This document shows, in pieces, positions 51,301-59,615 of a stretch of 64,000 bases of DNA. Location: the NCBI RefSeq assembly GCF_003627995.1, contig NZ_CP032707.1, forward strand, positions 2,408,501 through 2,472,500. The letters are read 5' to 3'. Under the pieces are notes generated by a model. It was given only the letters and a program-made list of their open reading frames with translations. It did not search any database and was not told where the DNA came from. A program made the position numbers and the translations under genes. This DNA comes from Brevundimonas naejangsanensis (GTDB lineage: Bacteria > Pseudomonadota > Alphaproteobacteria > Caulobacterales > Caulobacteraceae). Numbering within the stretch: the stretch's first letter is position 1; each line of letters starts with the position of its first letter.

Positions 51301-52603
51301 CCGACGGCGCGGGCGTCCGTCGTCACGTCGTATCGGCCCTTGTTGGCGGCGATGTTAACCGGGCCGGAAATGCGCGCTGCCCGATAGGAGGCGAGGTCGG
51401 CGTTCAGCAGACTGGCCGAGCCTTGCAGGGTCCAGACCTCCGCGTTGCCCTTGAACACGCCAGTATAGGCGGCCGGCCCCGCGATGGGCCGGCCGATCAG
51501 GCGGCTGAGCGACGGGGTGTTGATCTCTAGGCTGATGCCTTCGGGCGCGGTGCGGTCGCTTGTGCGGATCAGGCCGCGCGCGCTGGACTCAATGTTGTCG
51601 GCGATCAAGCGCCAAGCCACGCCCTGCACGCCGTCTTGCGCGGGGTCCGGCGTGGTGGCGAAGCCGAAGCGGGCGGTGCGGCCGATGCGCTCGACGAAGG
51701 GCTGTAGCAGGTCCGAGCCCGAGAAGTCGGCATAACCCGAAATCCGGGAGCCGTCGTCGCCATAGCGGCCTTTCACCAGCAGGGGGGTGAAACGACCGGT
51801 GCGCACCGCCACGTCCACGACCTCGCCGTTGACCACGGCCACGGCCGAGAAGGGCTGGTCCGGCGAATAGCCGAGGGCGCCGGCGATGGGGCCCCCTTGC
51901 GCCTCGGTGGCGCGCAGGTTGACGCGCAGGTCCTCGGGCTTGTCGCCGAAGGCGGCGGCCAGGCGCAGATAGTCGCCCTTGCGGCTCAGGCTGTAGGCGT
52001 CGACGTTGGCCTTCTTGACGCCCTTGCGCGGAATGGCGGCGTCGCCGCTCAGGGCCCAGCGGCCGTATTCCTTGGAGAAGTCCTCCAGCAGTTCGACGTT
52101 GGCGCTGAAGCGGTCGATGTCGACCGACAGGGCCTGCGGGGCGCTGGGCTCGAGCTTCGGCTCCAGTTCCGGGCGGCGGATCAGGCGGATCTGGCCGGCC
52201 GTGATCTCGGTGGCGTGAAAGCGCCGCGCCAGCAGCGGCCAATAGGACCAGTCGACCCGAACGTCCGTGGCCTCCAGCCACACCCCTTGGCGTCGGTTAT
52301 GGTGACGCGCTTGAGCCGGAAGTCATCGAAAAGGTCGCCTTGCAGGCCCTCGACGTTGATGCGGCCGTAGCGGCTGATCTTCTTGCCGGCCACGAAGCTG
52401 GTGATCAGTTCTCGACCGGGATCGGACACTAGATACATCCGCCCGCCGACGGTCAGGATCACCGTGAGCGCCAGCAGACCCGCGACGACCATCCCTGCGA
52501 TGAAGGCGGCCAGTTCCAGGCGCGTGCGCTTGCGCTTCGCCTTTTCCGCGGGGGTGTCGGCGGCGGCCTCGTCCGGTTGGTGGGGCGGGGGAGTGTCGGT
52601 CAA
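48372..52603 (-). CDS. tamB: Translocation and assembly module protein TamB, frame broken once near the N-terminus
   Basis: About 1410 aa when restored. The first part (TTG start at 52603, overlapping the tamA stop as TTGA) has the cytoplasmic Pro-rich lead and membrane helix LELAAFIAGMVVAGLLALTVIL, then GLQGDLFDDFRLKRVTITDAKG. The next codons continue in another frame as VWLEATDVRVDWSYWPLL. One extra G in the run at 52283-52286 (CCCC on the plus strand) joins them. The rest is the long beta-helical periplasmic body and the C-terminal DUF490 domain (PQDEILSQVLFGRSAAQLSPFEAAQLA, TDKVYLEVIGG). It moves lipids or helps insert proteins between the membranes with TamA. Confidence 0.9.
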
Positions 52604-54387
52604 AACGCCTGGCCGATGCTGACGTAGAGCTGGAACCCGGAATCGCCTTCGCGCTTGTTCAGCGGAAAGGCCACGTCGGCGCGCACGGGACCGAACGGCA
52701 GCTTGTAGCGGACGCCCATCCCCGCGCCGTAGCGCATGTTATTCAGGTTGGGCGTTTCCTGGAAGCCGACGGCGCCGGCGTCGACGAAGGCCACGGCCTG
52801 GAACTTCTCGCCGATGTCGCGACGCACCTCCACCGAGGTCTCGAACATGGACAGGCCGCCGCGCGGCTTGTTGTTCGGCAGGCGGGGGTTGATGCCCTGA
52901 AAGGAATAGCCGCGAACCGACCCGCCGCCGCCGGAATAGAAGAGGCGGTCCGAAGGCACCGTCAGTTCCTGGCCGCCGATAATGGAGCCGACGCGGAGAC
53001 GTCCAGCCAGCACCGTCCTGGCGCCGTCCTGAAGCGGCAGGTAGGCCGTGGCCTGGCTTTCGGTGCGCAGGAACAGCACCGTGTCCTCGCCGGCCACTGC
53101 CGTGGGCTGGGCCGAGACTGACAGGCGATAGCCCGTCGTCGGGTTCAGGGGATCGTTCGAACGATCCATGTAGGCCCCGCCGCGCACGGTCACGATGGCC
53201 AGGTCGCGGTCGAAGGTGAGCGGCTCCTGGGTGACCGGATCGAACCGGTTTTCGGTGTACTGGCCCGCATCGACGCCCAGGCCGTAGCTGAACCAAGAGG
53301 TCTTTCCGAGGCGCTGCGACAGGTCGGCGGCGACTGTGATGGCGCTGCGATCGTAGGCGTCGGTCTGTTCGTTGACGATGAAGGACGACAGCTTCAGCGT
53401 CCGCCCCGGCCGCCGCCAGTGGGGCAGGGACCATTCCCCGCCGATGCGGCTGTCGATGCTGGCCAGGCGGGCGCCGTATCTCAGGGTGTCGGCGCGGCCG
53501 AAGCGGTTGTAGCGGGTGCGGAACACGTCGACGCCGGCGCCCTCGGCCGTCGAATAGGTGGCGCCGGCCTCCAGCAGGCTGCTCGGTCGGTCGGCCAGGG
53601 TGACCACCACCGGACGCAGCCCATCGGGCCGCACGTCGTCCAGCGGGGACAGGGCTACGCCGACCCCGTCATAAACGCCGGTGTCCAGCAGGCGGCGCTC
53701 CAGTTCCGCCACATCCTCGGGGTCATAGCGATCGCCTGCGGTCCAGGGCGCCAGACGTTCCACCCAGTCGGCGCTGGTGGGGCCGCGCGTGCGCAACTGG
53801 ATGCCATCCAGGCGCACCAGGGCGCCGGATGCGATGTTGAAGGTCGGCTGAACGGCGAAGGCGGCGTGATCCACCACTACGCGTCGCGGCTCGGCCTTGG
53901 CGTCGGCGTAGCCGCGCCGGGTCAGCCCCGCCACCAGACGCCCTTCGGCCGCCAGGATGTCCGCCGCACGGCCAGGTTCCCCCGGGGGCAGCTTCATTTC
54001 TGCGACGACCGCCTGGCCGGTCTCGACGTCCGGCGCGGGGGCGACCCAGTCGACCACGGTGTCGCCCAGCAGGAAGCGACGGCCCGGCGACACCTGCACC
54101 ACGGCGACGGGGTGCTCCTCGCCCTCGACCTCATCCTGGAGCGAGGCCTGGTAATAGCCTTCCGAACGCAGCAGGGCCTCGGCCGAGCTTAGGGCCGCTC
54201 GGGCGCGGCGGCGGGCCTCGAATCGATTGGCGGGCGCGCCGTCGACTTCACCGATCGCACGCTCCAGCTGCCGTTTCAGTTCAGCATCCAGTTCGCCGCG
54301 AATCTGGGCTCGGGGCTCCGCCAGGGCGTGGCTGCTTATGCCGCACAGCGCCATCCCGGCGAGAAGGAGAGGAAGCCTCGACGTCAA
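52600..54387 (-). CDS. tamA: TamA outer-membrane Omp85-family protein
   Basis: 595 aa, TTG start giving signal peptide MTSRLPLLLAGMALCGISSHALA. Three POTRA-like segments (about 30-245) precede a 16-strand Omp85 barrel. Barrel marks are LLEAGATYSTAEGAGVDVFRTRYNRFGRADTL, FYSGGGGSVRGYSFQGI (the conserved RGY lid loop, about 475-492) and the C-terminal FQLYVSIGQAF with terminal Phe. Next gene tamB overlaps by four bases. Confidence 0.93.
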   Translation of the reverse strand: MTSRLPLLLAGMALCGISSHALAEPRAQIRGELDAELKRQLERAIGEVDGAPANRFEARRRARAALSSAEALLRSEGYYQASLQDEVEGEEHPVAVVQVSPGRRFLLGDTVVDWVAPAPDVETGQAVVAEMKLPPGEPGRAADILAAEGRLVAGLTRRGYADAKAEPRRVVVDHAAFAVQPTFNIASGALVRLDGIQLRTRGPTSADWVERLAPWTAGDRYDPEDVAELERRLLDTGVYDGVGVALSPLDDVRPDGLRPVVVTLADRPSSLLEAGATYSTAEGAGVDVFRTRYNRFGRADTLRYGARLASIDSRIGGEWSLPHWRRPGRTLKLSSFIVNEQTDAYDRSAITVAADLSQRLGKTSWFSYGLGVDAGQYTENRFDPVTQEPLTFDRDLAIVTVRGGAYMDRSNDPLNPTTGYRLSVSAQPTAVAGEDTVLFLRTESQATAYLPLQDGARTVLAGRLRVGSIIGGQELTVPSDRLFYSGGGGSVRGYSFQGINPRLPNNKPRGGLSMFETSVEVRRDIGEKFQAVAFVDAGAVGFQETPNLNNMRYGAGMGVRYKLPFGPVRADVAFPLNKREGDSGFQLYVSIGQAF

Positions 54388-54443
54388 TTCTGAACCCTGG
54401 CTGCGTACGGGCGACTCGGAGACAGCGGCTCCGAGCAGTGGAA

Positions 54444-54716
54444 TCAGTAAAACAGCGTATCGCTTTCCGGCTGCACCGTCTGTTCGGAGGTGCGCTGGTC
54501 CGTCGGCAGGGCTTCGACCGGCGTCGCGGGTTCGACGGCTTCGGGGGCTTCGTCCGTGACGGGGGGCGCGGATTCCTCGGCGACGGGGGCGGCTTCTTCC
54601 ACCATGGGCGGTTCCGCAGGCTGCGGCCGGGGCTGCGGCTCTTCACAAGCGGCCAGGGCGGCGGTCGTGGCCAGGCTCGCGCCCAGCAGCAGTCGGTTCA
54701 GGATCGAGCGGTTCAA
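54444..54716 (-). CDS. Small Pro/Glu-rich lipoprotein, TTG start
   Basis: 90 aa from TTG 54714-54716, which has GGGGGA just upstream. A lipoprotein signal LLLGASLATTAALAAC ends at a lipobox Cys, followed by an acidic Pro-rich tail (EEPQPRPQPAEPPMVEEAAP...). No family recognised. It precedes tamA by about 56 bp on the same strand and may be part of the same transcript. A longer frame from 54884 exists but its extra part has no lipoprotein sense. Confidence 0.6.
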   Translation of the reverse strand: MNRSILNRLLLGASLATTAALAACEEPQPRPQPAEPPMVEEAAPVAEESAPPVTDEAPEAVEPATPVEALPTDQRTSEQTVQPESDTLFY

Positions 54717-54946
54717 CGGAAATCCCCCTTTTGGGTTGCAACGTGGATCAGGCGCGCGAGTTCCCGCCGTTTCAACCCCCGAATGGACTGGCCATCCTGA
54801 ACCTCGGGTGAACCTCGTCCTCGTTAAACAGCGCAGTCGCAGCATTTCCGGTTCGATCCGAAATTCTATCAACATTTTCTGCAATTGACGGCTTGTCGGT
54901 TCGATCGGACGCTCGTATGTTCCGCCCCGCTTCGCCAGTGCGATGT

Positions 54947-55023
54947 GCGCCCCTAGCTCAGTTGGTTAGAGCATCTGACTTTTAATCAGAGGGTCCCCGG
55001 TTCGAGCCCGGGGGGGCGTACCA
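54947..55023 (+). tRNA. tRNA-Lys (anticodon TTT), CCA encoded
   Basis: Acceptor GCGCCCC pairs with GGGGCGT (one G-T pair), D arm GCTC/GAGC, anticodon stem TCTGA/TCAGA around the loop CTTTTAA (anticodon TTT), T arm CCCGG/CCGGG with TTCGAGC, discriminator A and CCA. The following 500 bp is gene-poor, as often seen at integrase target tRNAs. Confidence 0.95.
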
Positions 55024-55336
55024 TTTTCCCCTTATTTTGCAGCTATTTGTGCGACCCTGGTCTCGGGCGTTCTCCGCTGCACGTCTCCTTGGGGTCCATA
55101 TGGGGTCCACATAGTTTCGCATTTCATCGCGTTGCAACAGGTTTCATTTGTTCCTGCACTATCTGTAGGCGGCGTCGCCGCGGGCCCCTGAGATCGACAT
55201 GGCGTCTACTGGGCGCGCCAGTGTTCTCAGGCGAGGTCCCATCGACGCGTCGCGCACCTCGGGCACGATTGCTCAGACGCCAGTGGAGCCAGGGGCGCCT
55301 TTCCTACCAAACCAGGGAGCGGAAAGACTCAAAAGA

Positions 55337-55367
55337 AAGGCCCCGCCGGCAGCGCCGGCGGGGCCTT
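55337..55367. terminator. 14-bp perfect hairpin in the gap after tRNA-Lys
   Basis: AAGGCCCCGCCGGC, loop AGC, GCCGGCGGGGCCTT. Preceded by an A-rich stretch (AAAAGA), so on the minus strand a T-rich tail follows; on the plus strand only TT follows. Confidence 0.75.
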
Positions 55368-55463
55368 GAGATCATGGCGCGAGGTGCTTTCGGTCCAATG
55401 CAAACTTGTCTCCATGACAGCCGCGTCCGAAAAGCGAGCGTCGGGCTCCGGCCAATACGACAA

Positions 55464-55492
55464 AACCCCCGCAACGCCTCGCTGCGGGGGTT
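55464..55492 (-). terminator. Rho-independent terminator of the hmgA-fahA operon
   Basis: Read on the minus strand: AACCCCCGCA, 9-nt loop, TGCGGGGGTT then TTG. It lies 33 bp beyond the fahA stop. Confidence 0.85.
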
Positions 55493-55524
55493 ACTGCCCG
55501 GGAGCCTCACGCCTGGCGAAGGGA

Positions 55525-56832
55525 TCAGGCCAGCGGCAGGGCCGGCTTGATGATGGCCTCGCAGGGGCCAAAGCCGATGGAGACGTAGCCGTCAGCCGTG
55601 GCGCGGGCCGACAGGGCGATCTGGTCGCCGTCCTCGGCGAAGGTGCGGACGCCGCCGGGGATTTCAACCGGCTCTGCGCCTCCGCGGGTGATTTCCATCA
55701 GCGAGCCGAAGCCTGAGCGTTCCGGGGCCGAGATGGTGCCCGAGCCGAGCAGGTCGCCGGGGTTGAGATTACATCCGTTCGAGGCGTGGTGAGTCACGAT
55801 CTGGGCGACGGTCCAATACATATTGGTCGCCGGGCCTTCGCTCAATTGCATGGCCGCGACGCCGTCCTTGCGCATGGCTTCGCTGGTGATGGAGACCTTG
55901 AGGTCCACCGACAGAGCGCCGCCGGCCTGGTCCGCTTCGTCCCAGATGTATGGCAGCGGCTGGGGGTCGCCTTGCGGGCGCGCCTTCTGGGCCACGAAGA
56001 AGGGCGCCATGGCTTCGATGGTGATGACCCACGGCGAGATCGTCGACATGAAGTTCTTGGCCAGGAACGGGCCAAGCGGCTGGTATTCCCAGGCCTGGAA
56101 GTCGCGCGCGGACCAGTCGTTCAGCAGGCAGAAGCCGGCGACGTGGTTCAGGGCGTCCTCGATCCTGATCGGCTGGCCCAGTTCGTTGCCCGCACCGATC
56201 CAGACGCCGATTTCCAACTCGTAATCCAGACGCTTGGTCGGTCCGAACGACGGCGCCTCGGCGGTCGGGGCCTTGGTCTGGCCATTGGGGCGAACCACCG
56301 GCGTCCCTGAGACGCGGATCGACGAGGCCCGGCCGTGGTAGCCGATCGGCACGTGCTTGTAGTTGGGCAGCAAGGGGTTTTCTGGCCGGAACAGGGCGCC
56401 CACGTTCATCGCGTGGTGGATGCCGACGTAGAAGTCCGTGTAGTCGCCGATCTGAGCGGGAAGATGCATGGTGCAGTCTGCGGCGGGGTGCAGCAGGGGC
56501 TGGACCTTTGCGGCGTTCGCATCCTCGGTCAGCAGCGCCGACAGGGCGTGTCGCAGAGCCCGACGCTGGCTGGCGGGCAGGCCCATATAGGTGTTCAACG
56601 TCCTGGCCTCGAGCGCCTCGGCCGACTGGCCCGGCAGCAGGCCTGCGCCAAAGGCGGCGCGGACATCGAGGATGAAGTCCCCGATGGCGACGCCGATGCG
56701 CGCATCGCCACCCCGCGGCGAGAAGACGCCCAGCGGCAGGTTCTGCACGGGGAAATCGGCGTGGCCGTTGGCGCCCTCGACCCAGGTCTTCAGATCCGGG
56801 GCGTGGGTATGGTCGACTACTGGACGGCTCAC
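55525..56832 (-). CDS. fahA: Fumarylacetoacetase
   Basis: 435 aa, GTG start overlapping the hmgA stop (GTGA). Hydrolyses 4-fumarylacetoacetate to fumarate and acetoacetate, the last step of tyrosine and homogentisate breakdown. The SH3-like N-domain is followed by the FAH fold with [16 protein letters not shown] (about 129-144), the Ca-binding ELEIGVWIG (about 205), [24 protein letters not shown] (about 239-262) and the C-terminal [13 protein letters not shown]. Co-transcribed with hmgA. Confidence 0.96.
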   Translation of the reverse strand: MSRPVVDHTHAPDLKTWVEGANGHADFPVQNLPLGVFSPRGGDARIGVAIGDFILDVRAAFGAGLLPGQSAEALEARTLNTYMGLPASQRRALRHALSALLTEDANAAKVQPLLHPAADCTMHLPAQIGDYTDFYVGIHHAMNVGALFRPENPLLPNYKHVPIGYHGRASSIRVSGTPVVRPNGQTKAPTAEAPSFGPTKRLDYELEIGVWIGAGNELGQPIRIEDALNHVAGFCLLNDWSARDFQAWEYQPLGPFLAKNFMSTISPWVITIEAMAPFFVAQKARPQGDPQPLPYIWDEADQAGGALSVDLKVSITSEAMRKDGVAAMQLSEGPATNMYWTVAQIVTHHASNGCNLNPGDLLGSGTISAPERSGFGSLMEITRGGAEPVEIPGGVRTFAEDGDQIALSARATADGYVSIGFGPCEAIIKPALPLA

Positions 56833-58172
56833 GAGTGGGGATTTCCTTTTTCGAAATTGGACCAGACGTCGTCGTAGTCCAGCTGCATGGCGGGGCTTTC
56901 CATGGCGAAGTCGGTCGTGCGGATCACGGCGCGGCTTTCGAACATGAAGGCCATGGTGTTTTCTTGCTTGTGCGGCTTGAGGTCCGCGTTGACGGCGGCG
57001 TCGTAGCTGGCCTGATCGGGGCCATGGCCGCTCATCTGGTTGTGCAGCGAGGCGCCGCCGGGCGAGAAGCCGTCGGCCTTGGCGTCATAGGCGCCGGTGA
57101 TCAGCCCCATGAACTCGCTCATGACGTTGCGGTGGAACCACGGCGGGCGGAAGGTGTGCTCGGCCACCATCCAGCGCGGCGGGAAGATCACGAAGTCGCA
57201 GTTGGCCGTGCCCGGGGTGTCGGTCGGGCTGGTCAGGACCGTGAAGATCGACGGATCGGGGTGGTCGAAGCTGACGGTGTTGATGGTGTTGAAGCGACGC
57301 AGGTCGTAGCGGTAGGGGGCAAGGTTGCCGTGCCAGGCCACCACGTCGAACGGCGAGTGGTCCAGGGTCGTGGTCCACAGGCCGCCCTGGAACTTCTGCA
57401 CCAGCTCGACCGGCTGATCGATGTCCTCATAGGCCGCGACCGGCGTTTCGAAGTCGCGCGGGTTGGCCAGGCCATTGGCGCCGATCGGACCCAGATCCGG
57501 CAGGCGGAACAGGGCGCCGTAGTTCTCGCAGATATAGCCCCGCGCGCTGGCGCCCTTCAGTTCGACCCGCATGCGCACGCCGCGCGGAATGACCGCGATC
57601 TGCTGCGGCTCCAGGTCGATCACGCCGAACTCGGTGACGATGGTCAGTCCGCCCTGTTCAGGCACGATCAGCAGTTCGCCATCGGCGTTGAAAAACACCC
57701 GCTCCATCGAGCGATTGCATGCGTAGACGTGGATGCCGATGCCGCCGCCGGTCCCGACGTCGCCGTTGCCGCCATAGGTGACGATGCCGTCGATGAAGTC
57801 GGTCGGCTCGCTCGGGATCGGCAGGGGATTCCAGCGCATGCGGTTGGGCGAGGGCGGCCGCTGGAACGGGGCCGTCTCCAGCCGGGTCTTGACCTCATAA
57901 GGCTTGAATGCCCCGTGGTTGGCCGAGGGCCGAAGGCGATAGAGCCAGCTGCGGAAGTTGTGCAGGCGGGGCGCGGTGAAGGCCGTGCCCGACAGTTGCT
58001 CGGCATAGAGGCCGAACGGGGTCTGCTGCGGCGAGTTCTGGCCAACGGGCAGGGCGCCTTCAATCGCCTCGCTGGCGAAATGGCTGCCGAAACCGGTCAT
58101 ATAGGCTCGCTGGTTTGAGCCGGAGACACCCCCAGACGGCGGGTTGTTCGAAGCCTGAACGATCATGTGCAT
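56829..58172 (-). CDS. hmgA: Homogentisate 1,2-dioxygenase
   Basis: 447 aa (or 445 from the second ATG). Fe(II) ring-cleaving enzyme opening homogentisate to maleylacetoacetate. Diagnostic parts are [16 protein letters not shown] near the N-terminus, [12 protein letters not shown] in the middle, and the His/Glu iron site in [29 protein letters not shown] (about 325-355). A maleylacetoacetate isomerase gene is not in the window unless the GST-like gene at 6.1 kb serves. Divergent from a MarR regulator with a palindromic operator between them. Confidence 0.97.
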   Translation of the reverse strand: MHMIVQASNNPPSGGVSGSNQRAYMTGFGSHFASEAIEGALPVGQNSPQQTPFGLYAEQLSGTAFTAPRLHNFRSWLYRLRPSANHGAFKPYEVKTRLETAPFQRPPSPNRMRWNPLPIPSEPTDFIDGIVTYGGNGDVGTGGGIGIHVYACNRSMERVFFNADGELLIVPEQGGLTIVTEFGVIDLEPQQIAVIPRGVRMRVELKGASARGYICENYGALFRLPDLGPIGANGLANPRDFETPVAAYEDIDQPVELVQKFQGGLWTTTLDHSPFDVVAWHGNLAPYRYDLRRFNTINTVSFDHPDPSIFTVLTSPTDTPGTANCDFVIFPPRWMVAEHTFRPPWFHRNVMSEFMGLITGAYDAKADGFSPGGASLHNQMSGHGPDQASYDAAVNADLKPHKQENTMAFMFESRAVIRTTDFAMESPAMQLDYDDVWSNFEKGNPHS

Positions 58173-58185
58173 CCGTCCCTATTTA

Positions 58186-58199
58186 GTTTCATTTGAAAC
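58186..58199. promoter_or_regulatory. Probable MarR operator between hmgA and its regulator
   Basis: GTTTCATTTGAAAC: GTTTCA and TGAAAC arms around a 2-nt centre, in the 66-bp gap between divergent genes. It would cover both promoters. Confidence 0.65.
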
Positions 58200-58238
58200 C
58201 AGTTTGACGCGACGCCCCGAGGGTGTCAACTGTCGGTC

Positions 58239-58691
58239 ATGAGCCCGAAGCCCGCTTTCCGCCTCGACGACTTCATCCCCTATCTGCTGTCCGTGGCGGC
58301 CAATGCGGTCAGCGACGCGGTGGCCGCCACCTATCGGACCTCGCATGATCTGGGCACGCCGGAATGGCGGCTGATCGCCGTCCTGGCCGAGGATGGCGCG
58401 CTCACGCCGCAAGCCATCGGGCGTCGCACCCGCATGGATAAGGTGACGGTCAGTCGCGCCGCCGTCGTCTTGCTAGAGCGGGGCTTTGTGCGCCGCTCTC
58501 CCAATCCCCTCGATCAACGTTCGCATATGCTGAGCCTGACGGCTGCAGGCCAAGCCGTCTATCAAGAGGTGGCGCCCCAGGCCCTACAGGTCCAGGCGAG
58601 AATCCTGGAGGGCTTCACGCCCCAGGAGATCGAAATGCTTTCGCGCCTTCTGACCCGAGCGGAAGCTGCGGCCTCCTCTGGTTCGAGATGA
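58239..58691 (+). CDS. MarR family regulator of homogentisate genes
   Basis: 150 aa. The winged helix is at about 35-105, with WRLIAVLAEDGALTPQAIGRRTRMDKVTVSRAAVVLLERGFVRRSPNPLDQRSHMLSLTAAG, the usual MarR wing DxRS. Divergent from hmgA-fahA, so a repressor of these genes is likely, by analogy with HmgR-type regulators. Ligand probably homogentisate or a relative; this is inference. Confidence 0.85.
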   Translation: MSPKPAFRLDDFIPYLLSVAANAVSDAVAATYRTSHDLGTPEWRLIAVLAEDGALTPQAIGRRTRMDKVTVSRAAVVLLERGFVRRSPNPLDQRSHMLSLTAAGQAVYQEVAPQALQVQARILEGFTPQEIEMLSRLLTRAEAAASSGSR

Positions 58692-58726
58692 CACGGGATC
58701 GCTGATCCTCAAGCCGCCCCTCACGT

Positions 58727-59455
58727 TTATTTGAGAAGCTCGGACAGAGCCCTGGCGCAGGCCATGACGTGCAGACGCGAGGCCTCGACATCAAGGTTGT
58801 TCAAAGCCACCACGCCGACGCTGGCCTCGATCCCGCTGAAGGTGTTGCCGGGCATGAGCACGGGGCTCGCCACGCCCACGGCTCCGGGCTGGATCTCGCC
58901 GATCGAGACGCTGACTCCTTTGGCGCGGGCCTGAATCACGGCCTCGCTGTCGGTGTCAGACGGCGGACGGCTGGCCAGGATGGCGTGGCCAGCGGCCCCG
59001 CGCGTCAGCGGGTGGCGGCTGCCGATCCTGTAGGTGACATGCAGGACGCTGGCGTCGGCATCGACCACGTCGATGGGAATGCAGTCCTGACCATCCGCGA
59101 TCGAGATGAAGGCCGAGGCATTGGATTTGTTGGACAAGTCCTGGAGCAACGGTCGCGCGATCGACCGCAACTGCGGGGCGAACCGCGACGACAGGGGCAG
59201 GACGCCAGCGCCCAGGAAGAACTTTCCGCCAGACGCCTTCATCACCAGGCCGTGCAATTCCAGCGTCCGCACCAGTCGGTAGGTGATGGCGCGATGGAGG
59301 CCCATGCGCACGGCCAATTCGGCGACGGTCAGGCCTTCCGCGGCCTGTGAGACGGCGTGCAGGGCCGTCAGCCCGCGGTCGAGGGTCTGGACCACGTTCG
59401 GGTCTTTTTGGGCGTCCTTGCCAGCGTTTCCGACAGTTGACTGACGTGGAGCCAT
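58727..59455 (-). CDS. IclR family regulator
   Basis: 242 aa. The N-terminal winged helix (LDRGLTALHAVSQAAEGLTVAELAVRMGLHRAITYRLVRTLELHGLV, about 25-70) is followed by the IclR effector domain with IGSRHPLTRGAAGHAILA and the C-terminal GIEASVGVVALNNLD. Divergent from the P450 gene across 160 bp, so it is its probable regulator. Effector likely an aromatic acid (family habit). Confidence 0.9.
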   Translation of the reverse strand: MAPRQSTVGNAGKDAQKDPNVVQTLDRGLTALHAVSQAAEGLTVAELAVRMGLHRAITYRLVRTLELHGLVMKASGGKFFLGAGVLPLSSRFAPQLRSIARPLLQDLSNKSNASAFISIADGQDCIPIDVVDADASVLHVTYRIGSRHPLTRGAAGHAILASRPPSDTDSEAVIQARAKGVSVSIGEIQPGAVGVASPVLMPGNTFSGIEASVGVVALNNLDVEASRLHVMACARALSELLK

Positions 59456-59578
59456 GCCGAGCGAATCCTTCCTCTAGAGGGGGCCTCGATCACCTAGCAC
59501 GCCCCCCGCGTCCCGCGACCTGGTCTCGCATGCCTCTTGACACCGTTGGGCCAATGAGATCGATTTTAGAGCATACAA

Positions 59579-59593
59579 GCTCGATAAACGAGC
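59579..59593. promoter_or_regulatory. Candidate IclR operator
   Basis: GCTCG-ATAAA-CGAGC, a perfect 5-bp inverted repeat, plus GAGCAT repeats on each side, 23 bp before the P450 start. A TTGACA at 59537 may be a -35 box, but the -10 is unclear. Confidence 0.45.
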
Positions 59594-59615
59594 ATTCAAT
59601 AATGAAAGGGAGATC

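Larger units (their letters stand above)
55024..55524. other. Gene-poor region downstream of tRNA-Lys, likely scar of an integrated element
   Basis: No convincing coding region in about 500 bp. Near the tRNA is TGGGGTCCA repeated in tandem with 2 nt between (about 55091-55110), similar in kind to short repeats seen near phage integrase genes. Two terminators (55337 and 55464) close the region. The scar interpretation is inference. Open frames here are Arg-rich and lack a start signal. Confidence 0.45.

Noticed and set aside
49077..51530. 817-codon open frame on the plus strand opposite tamB
   Set aside because: Antisense shadow of a high-GC gene; composition rich in Ala, Gly, Gln and Arg, no family recognised, and the minus strand is a clear TamB.
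55047..55550. 167-codon plus frame after tRNA-Lys
   Set aside because: Arg-rich, no ribosome binding site, crosses two terminators.
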